Source: JAFDWI01 sp964595905 (GTDB taxonomy: Bacteria > Actinomycetota > Acidimicrobiia > Acidimicrobiales > Iamiaceae). Taken from it: a DNA stretch of 64,000 nucleotides. Positions within the stretch are counted from its first letter, which is position 1. Each line of letters begins with the position of its first letter. This document shows, one piece after another, positions 59,578 through 64,000 of the stretch. The DNA is taken from assembly GCA_964595905.1 (NCBI GenBank), contig CAZQSU010000001.1, positions 1 to 64,000 on the forward strand, written 5' to 3'. The notes under the pieces are model-generated. The model made no database searches and had not been told where the DNA came from. It saw only the letters and a program-made list of their open reading frames with translations. The position numbers were made by a program, and so were the translations under genes.

Positions 59578-59997
59578 ATGCCCGGGGATACCGAATCCGT
59601 CACCGCCGAACGCGAACAGGTGCTGCTGCGGCACCTCGAGGCCGAACGCTCCGGCGACCCCGACCGGATCCTGGCGACCTTCAGCCATCCCCGCTACGAA
59701 CTGGTCGGCAGCGGTCGGGTCTACGACGGCACCGACGAGGTCCGCACCTACCTCGTCGAACGTTCGCACGCGTTTCCCGACCTGGCCACCGAGGTGATCA
59801 GTTTCTGGCATTCGCCGTCGGTGGTGTCCGCAGAGTTGTGGCTCAGTGGTGTCTACCGCGGCCCCGACCCCGACCTGGGTGCCGCCGGCCGCCGATTCCG
59901 GGTGCGAACCGCGTGCTTCTTCCTGTTCCGTGACGGCGGGCTGGTCGGGGTGCGCGCCTACTTCGATTCGGGAGCGCTCGCCCGTCAGCTAGCCTGA
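59578..59997 (+). CDS. SnoaL-like / NTF2-fold protein
   Basis: 139 residues from ATG 59578. The NTF2-like fold is suggested by RILATFSHPRYELVGSGRVYDGTDEVRTYLVERSHAFPDLATEV and the closing strand pairs (RRFRVRTACFFLFRDGGLVGVRAYFDSGALARQL), typical of the SnoaL/polyketide-cyclase superfamily. Members are cyclases, isomerases or ligand-binding proteins; no catalytic set is diagnostic here. It lies just before the glycine riboswitch; the riboswitch promoter box overlaps its last codons. Confidence 0.78.
   Translation: MPGDTESVTAEREQVLLRHLEAERSGDPDRILATFSHPRYELVGSGRVYDGTDEVRTYLVERSHAFPDLATEVISFWHSPSVVSAELWLSGVYRGPDPDLGAAGRRFRVRTACFFLFRDGGLVGVRAYFDSGALARQLA
59990..59995 (+). promoter_or_regulatory. 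-10 element for the riboswitch-gcvP transcript
   Basis: TAGCCT overlaps the end of the SnoaL-like gene and would start the transcript near 60003, just before the first glycine aptamer. Confidence 0.45.
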
Positions 59998-60011
59998 TCG
60001 ACGCTGTCGAC

Positions 60012-60215
60012 ACCGTGTGGGAGAGCACCGTTCGCGGTGCGCCGAAGGAGCAAGACCTCGCCGAAACTCTCAGGCACCCGAACCGCACGGCCGAGGCACA
60101 TCTGGAAAGCGATCGACGCTCCCTCCCCCGGGCGGGAACGCCGCTCCACCGACGGTGCAAGCGCGTCCCGGGCATCGGCCGGGTCTCGTGAAGCTCTCAG
60201 GTTCCGTGACAGACG
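60012..60215 (+). ncRNA. Tandem glycine riboswitch upstream of gcvP
   Basis: The first aptamer (about 60016-60080) has GGGAGAG, GCCGAAGGAGCAA and GAAACTCTCAGGCA in order, the core of the glycine riboswitch. The second (about 60098-60215) has CTGGAAAGC, ACCGACGGTGCAAGC and GAAGCTCTCAGGTTCCGTGACAG, with an enlarged P-stem region. Two aptamers joined by a short linker are the classical cooperative arrangement. It sits in the 5' leader of the glycine decarboxylase gene and would switch it on when glycine is plentiful. Part of the 260-base gap without a protein gene. Confidence 0.93.
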
Positions 60216-60257
60216 TGAGGCCCGAATCCGGCGTTTTCCCGCACTCGATGCCCACTC

Positions 60258-63164
60258 ATGAACGGTGAAGTGACCATGGTTGCAGACCTGCCCTCCGCCC
60301 CAGACCAGATCGACCCCGGCGGCGACTCGTTCCCACGCCGTCACATCGGCCCGGACGAGTCCCAGCGCGCCGCGATGCTGGCCACGCTCGGCGTCGAGAG
60401 CCTCGACGCGCTGATCGACGAGGTCGTCCCGGCCCGGATCCGGTCCACCACCCCGCTCGATCTGCCCGCGGGCCTCTCCGAGCAGGTCGCGGCCCGGCGA
60501 CTCCGCGACATCGCGGCACAGAACGCCCCGCGGCGCTCGATGATCGGACTGGGCTACCACGACACCGTCACTCCCCCGGTCCTGCGTCGCAACATCCTCG
60601 AGAACCCCGCCTGGTACACCGCGTACACGCCGTATCAGCCCGAGATCTCCCAGGGTCGGCTCGAAGCGCTGCTGAACTACCAGACGATGGTCGCGGACCT
60701 GTGCGCGTTGGATCTCGCGAACGCGTCGCTCCTCGACGAGGCCACCGCGGTCGCCGAGGCGATGACCCTCGCGCGTCGCATGTCCAAGGTCGAAGCCTCC
60801 GCACCGTTCCTCGTCGACGTCGACACCCATCCTCAGACCCTCGCGGTGCTCGCGACGCGGGCCGAACCGCTCGGATTGCGTATCGAGACGTTCTCGGTCG
60901 CCGACGGCGTCGGCGACGTCGTGCCCTTCGGAGTCGTGATCTCCCAACCCGGCTCCAGCGGCCGTCTGGCCACCACCGAGCAGCTGCGGTCCATCGCCGC
61001 GGACGTGCACGAGCGGGGCGGCCTGGTCGTCGCGACGACCGATCTGTTCGCGTGCACTCTCGTCACCCCGCCGGGCGAATGGGGGGCCGACGTCGCGGTC
61101 GGCTCGTCGCAACGCTTCGGCGTGCCGATGGGCAACGGCGGGCCCCACGCCGCCTTCATGGCCGTGCGCACCGGCCTGGAACGCTCCCTTCCCGGGCGCA
61201 TCGTCGGTACCTCGATCGACGCGGACGGCGCGCCGGCGCACCGGCTCGCCCTGCAGACCCGCGAGCAGCACATCCGACGTGAACGGGCCACGTCCAACAT
61301 CTGCACGGCGCAGGTACTGCTCGCGGTGATCGCCGGCGCGTATGCGGTGTACCACGGGCCCGACGGTCTCACCCGCATCGCCCGACGGATCCACGACGCG
61401 GCGGGCACGTTGGCCGCCGCACTCGAGGCCGCGGGGGTCGAGCTGACCGCCGAGGCGTTCTTCGACACGGTCACGGCCCACGTGCCCGGCCGGGCCGGGG
61501 CCGTCGTCGCGGCCGCCGAGGAACACGGTGTCGACCTGCGCCTGGTCGACGACGACCACGTCGGCATCGCGTGTGACGAGACGACCACCGGAGACGATCT
61601 CGCGACGGTACTGGCCGCGTTCGGGGTGACGGTCGACGTCGGTGCCCCCGGACCGGGCGGTGATCGACTGGGGGCGGCCCGCGGTCGGACGTCGCCGTTC
61701 TGCACCGCCGAGGTGTTCGGCGCGCATCGCTCGGAGACGTCGATGATGCGCTACCTGCGCCGGCTCGCCGACGCGGACCTGGCGCTCGATCGCACGATGA
61801 TCCCGCTGGGTTCGTGCACGATGAAACTGAACGCGGCCGCCGAGATGGAACCGATCTCATGGCCGGCGTTCGCAGAGGTCCATCCCTTCGCCCCGGCCCG
61901 TCACCGGGCCGGCTACGCCCGCATGATCGCCGATCTGGAGCGCGCGCTGTGTGAGATCACCGGGTACGCGGCCGTGTCACTGCAACCCAACGCCGGCTCA
62001 CAGGGAGAGCTCGCCGGACTCCTGGCGGTGCGGGCCTGGCACCGGTCCCGCGGTGAGGTCGGACGCGACGTGTGTCTGATCCCCTCGTCCGCGCACGGCA
62101 CCAATGCCGCCAGCGCCACCATGGCCGGGATGCGCGTGGTCGTCGTGGCGTGCGACGACCACGGCAACGTCGACGTCGGCGACCTGCGTGCCAAGATCGC
62201 CAAGCACGGGGGCGAGCTCGCCGCGCTGATGATCACCTACCCGTCGACCCACGGGGTGTTCGAGGAGGCCGTCGTCGACATCTGCGACCTCGTCCACGAC
62301 GCGGGCGGGCAGGTCTACCTCGACGGTGCGAACCTGAACGCCATGGTCGGCCTCGCCCGACCCGGGGCGTTCGGAGCCGACGTGTCGCATCTCAACCTCC
62401 ACAAGACGTTCTGCATTCCCCACGGGGGTGGCGGTCCGGGCATCGGGCCGGTGGCGGTCGCGGCGCACCTGGCGCCGTTCCTGCCCAACCACCCCGCCGA
62501 CGACGCCGCCGGGCCCGCGACCGGGATCGGTCCCGTCTCGGCCGCGCCGGTCGGATCCGCGGGAATCCTGCCCATCCCGTGGATGTACCTGCAGATGATG
62601 GGCCCCGACGGCCTCACCGAGGCCTCGAAGGTCGCCGTGCTGAACGCGAACTACGTGGCCCATCGGCTGGGCGCGGCCTTCCCGGTGCTCTACGTGGGCG
62701 AGACCGGACGGGTCGCGCACGAGTGCATCCTCGACCTGCGCCCGCTCACCAAGGCGACCGGGGTCACCGTGGACGACGTCGCCAAGCGTCTGATCGACCA
62801 CGGCTTCCACGCGCCGACGATGAGCTTCCCGGTGGCGGGAACCCTCATGGTGGAACCGACCGAATCCGAGGACCTGGCCGAACTCGACCGCTTCTGTGAC
62901 GCGATGCTCGCCATCCGGGCCGAGATCGACCGGGTGGGTGCCGGCGACTGGCCCGCCGACGACAACCCGCTCGTCAACGCTCCCCACACCGCGGCGATGC
63001 TGCTGGGCGACTGGAACCACCCCTACTCCCCTTTCGAGGCGGCGTACCCCACCGGCCGGGCGCGGAGCGACAAGTACTTCCCGCCGGTGCGGCGCATCGA
63101 CGGCGTCCACGGCGACCGCAATCTGGTGTGCTCGTGCCCCCCGATGGAGGCCTACGAACACTGA
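60258..63164 (+). CDS. gcvP: Glycine dehydrogenase (decarboxylating), P-protein
   Basis: 968 residues from ATG 60258; ATG 60276, with GGTGAA 7 bases ahead, is an equally good start. It is the PLP enzyme that decarboxylates glycine in the glycine cleavage system. Both halves are fused (single-chain P-protein). The PLP lysine is K716 in HLNLHKTFCIPHGGGGPG. The N-half includes FPRRHIGPDESQRAAML and MIGLGYHDTVTPPVLRRNI; the C-half includes IPSSAHGTNAASATMAGM and YVGETGRVAHECI. It is controlled by the riboswitch just upstream; gcvT lies on the other strand 12 bases beyond the stop, and gcvH is not in the window. Confidence 0.97.
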   Translation: MNGEVTMVADLPSAPDQIDPGGDSFPRRHIGPDESQRAAMLATLGVESLDALIDEVVPARIRSTTPLDLPAGLSEQVAARRLRDIAAQNAPRRSMIGLGYHDTVTPPVLRRNILENPAWYTAYTPYQPEISQGRLEALLNYQTMVADLCALDLANASLLDEATAVAEAMTLARRMSKVEASAPFLVDVDTHPQTLAVLATRAEPLGLRIETFSVADGVGDVVPFGVVISQPGSSGRLATTEQLRSIAADVHERGGLVVATTDLFACTLVTPPGEWGADVAVGSSQRFGVPMGNGGPHAAFMAVRTGLERSLPGRIVGTSIDADGAPAHRLALQTREQHIRRERATSNICTAQVLLAVIAGAYAVYHGPDGLTRIARRIHDAAGTLAAALEAAGVELTAEAFFDTVTAHVPGRAGAVVAAAEEHGVDLRLVDDDHVGIACDETTTGDDLATVLAAFGVTVDVGAPGPGGDRLGAARGRTSPFCTAEVFGAHRSETSMMRYLRRLADADLALDRTMIPLGSCTMKLNAAAEMEPISWPAFAEVHPFAPARHRAGYARMIADLERALCEITGYAAVSLQPNAGSQGELAGLLAVRAWHRSRGEVGRDVCLIPSSAHGTNAASATMAGMRVVVVACDDHGNVDVGDLRAKIAKHGGELAALMITYPSTHGVFEEAVVDICDLVHDAGGQVYLDGANLNAMVGLARPGAFGADVSHLNLHKTFCIPHGGGGPGIGPVAVAAHLAPFLPNHPADDAAGPATGIGPVSAAPVGSAGILPIPWMYLQMMGPDGLTEASKVAVLNANYVAHRLGAAFPVLYVGETGRVAHECILDLRPLTKATGVTVDDVAKRLIDHGFHAPTMSFPVAGTLMVEPTESEDLAELDRFCDAMLAIRAEIDRVGAGDWPADDNPLVNAPHTAAMLLGDWNHPYSPFEAAYPTGRARSDKYFPPVRRIDGVHGDRNLVCSCPPMEAYEH

Positions 63165-63176
63165 GGCGGTGTCTGG

Positions 63177-64000
63177 TCAGCCCGACGACGGCAGCGGCAG
63201 GAACGGTAGCGACACGACGGTCCCGTCGAGGTGGTCCCGGTTGGTCACCACCCCCACGGCGGTGCCTTCGCCGACGTCGGGCTCGACCAGTGCGAAGGCG
63301 ATCCCGGTCTGCAACGAGGGCGAGAAGTTCCCGCTGGTGACCTGCCCGACGGTCCGTCCGTCGACCGACACGTCCTGACCCGCGCGGGGTGGGCGCCGAC
63401 CCTCGACCCGGATGCCGACCAGGTGCCGGGCCACCCCGGCGTCGCGTTCGGCCTGGAGCGCCGTCCGCCCCCGGAAGTCACCCTTGGTCCAGCTCACGAC
63501 CCAGCCGAGTCCGGCCTGCAACGGGGTGATGCCGGGACCGAGTTCGTGACCGTGCAGCGGGAGCCCGGCCTCGAGTCGCAGGGTGTCGCGTGCCCCGAGC
63601 CCGGCCGGCACGAATCCCGCGTCGACCACCGCCTCCCACAGGGCCTCGGCAGCCTCGACGGGCGCGGCGATCTCGACCCCGTCCTCTCCGGTGTAGCCGG
63701 TGCCCGCGGCGGTGCAGGCGTGGCCGCGCCAGGTGAACCCGGTGACCCGGAAACGGCCGACCCCGGCGGCCTCGGGGGCGATGGCCTCGAGGCGCCGCCG
63801 CGCGGTCGGACCCTGGAGCGCGAGCATCACGCGTTCGGAGGTCACGTCGCGCCCTGGCGACCCCAGCGCGGCGAGGACCCCTCCGGTGTTGGACGCGTTG
63901 GGCATCACGACGAACGATTCGGGTTCGGTCCACCACACGATGATGTCGTCGGTCACCGACGCATCGGAGGGGTCGAGCAGGTGGGTGTACTGGGCCCGGC
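63177..64000 (-). CDS. gcvT: Glycine cleavage T-protein, aminomethyltransferase (N-terminus beyond the window)
   Basis: About 274 residues are visible, reading without interruption to the window edge (RAQYTHLLDPSDASVTDDIIVWW continues the family frame beyond the GTG at 63956). It transfers the methylene group from the aminomethyl-lipoate of H-protein to tetrahydrofolate. Family blocks are VVMPNASNT, ALQGPTARRRLEAI, GYTGEDGVEI and the C-terminal barrel (GRRPPRAGQDVSVDGRTVGQV). It converges with gcvP, so the two genes are not in one operon and this one is not behind the riboswitch seen here. Confidence 0.95.
   Translation of the reverse strand, partial: RAQYTHLLDPSDASVTDDIIVWWTEPESFVVMPNASNTGGVLAALGSPGRDVTSERVMLALQGPTARRRLEAIAPEAAGVGRFRVTGFTWRGHACTAAGTGYTGEDGVEIAAPVEAAEALWEAVVDAGFVPAGLGARDTLRLEAGLPLHGHELGPGITPLQAGLGWVVSWTKGDFRGRTALQAERDAGVARHLVGIRVEGRRPPRAGQDVSVDGRTVGQVTSGNFSPSLQTGIAFALVEPDVGEGTAVGVVTNRDHLDGTVVSLPFLPLPSSG

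Overview
This is a GC-rich, densely packed actinobacterial chromosome segment. It carries a complete Pup-proteasome locus, a SteA/SteB pair, the classic actinobacterial run tlyA-nadK-recN-steA-steB-pyrG-nudix-xerD followed by scpA-scpB-rluB, and widespread GTG and leaderless starts. The mix of genes fits the class Acidimicrobiia (Ilumatobacter-like lineages) better than mycobacteria or streptomycetes, but that placement is inference. No tRNA, rRNA, CRISPR array, intact insertion sequence or prophage was recognised. No gap without a gene exceeds 300 bases; the largest (about 260 bases, 59998-60257) holds a tandem glycine riboswitch.

Layout. 1-963 is the end of korB. 968-2161 (minus) is a DUF1015 protein. 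2267-11386 (plus) is a Lys-rich histone-like protein followed by a tightly overlapping series: tlyA, nadK, recN, steA, steB, pyrG, an ADP-ribose Nudix hydrolase and xerD. 11390-14287 (minus) holds an HD protein, a TraR/DksA zinc-finger protein, trpS and a secreted LpqC-like esterase. 14344-20569 (plus) holds scpA, scpB, rluB, aroH, tyrA, aroA, cmk and plsC, mostly with overlapping stop and start codons. 20558-21870 (minus) is a frameshifted DUF222/HNH gene under a near-perfect SOS box. 21955-25805 (minus) is the pentose-phosphate set pgl, tal and tkt. 25911-29472 (plus) holds a split ADP-forming acyl-CoA synthetase and a PBP4-type carboxypeptidase. 29560-30417 encodes three small membrane or basic proteins.

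30414-41279 is the Pup-proteasome region: trmI, a ferredoxin (minus), arc/mpa, dop, pup, prcB, prcA, pafA, a DUF3866 gene, pafB and pafC. It is followed by lepB, a small membrane protein, tatA, tatC, an orphan YegS-like C-terminal domain, an M20 amidohydrolase and a double-length ThyX-like protein (to 46825). 46962-48440 holds a DUF4193 zinc-ribbon protein, an unknown protein and a GNAT enzyme. 48462-58000 (minus) holds an enoyl-CoA hydratase, an Arg-rich unknown protein and four consecutive family-5 solute-binding lipoproteins with no transporter permease or ATPase beside them. The window ends with a repeat-like unknown protein, a SnoaL-like protein, riboswitch-controlled gcvP, and the start-truncated gcvT on the opposite strand.

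A pervasive signal is a TAnnnT box placed 5-10 bases (usually 7-8) before start codons. I counted about 20 such genes on both strands, which points to leaderless transcription as a main mode of expression. In four places the first three bases of the box are the TAG stop codon of the upstream gene.
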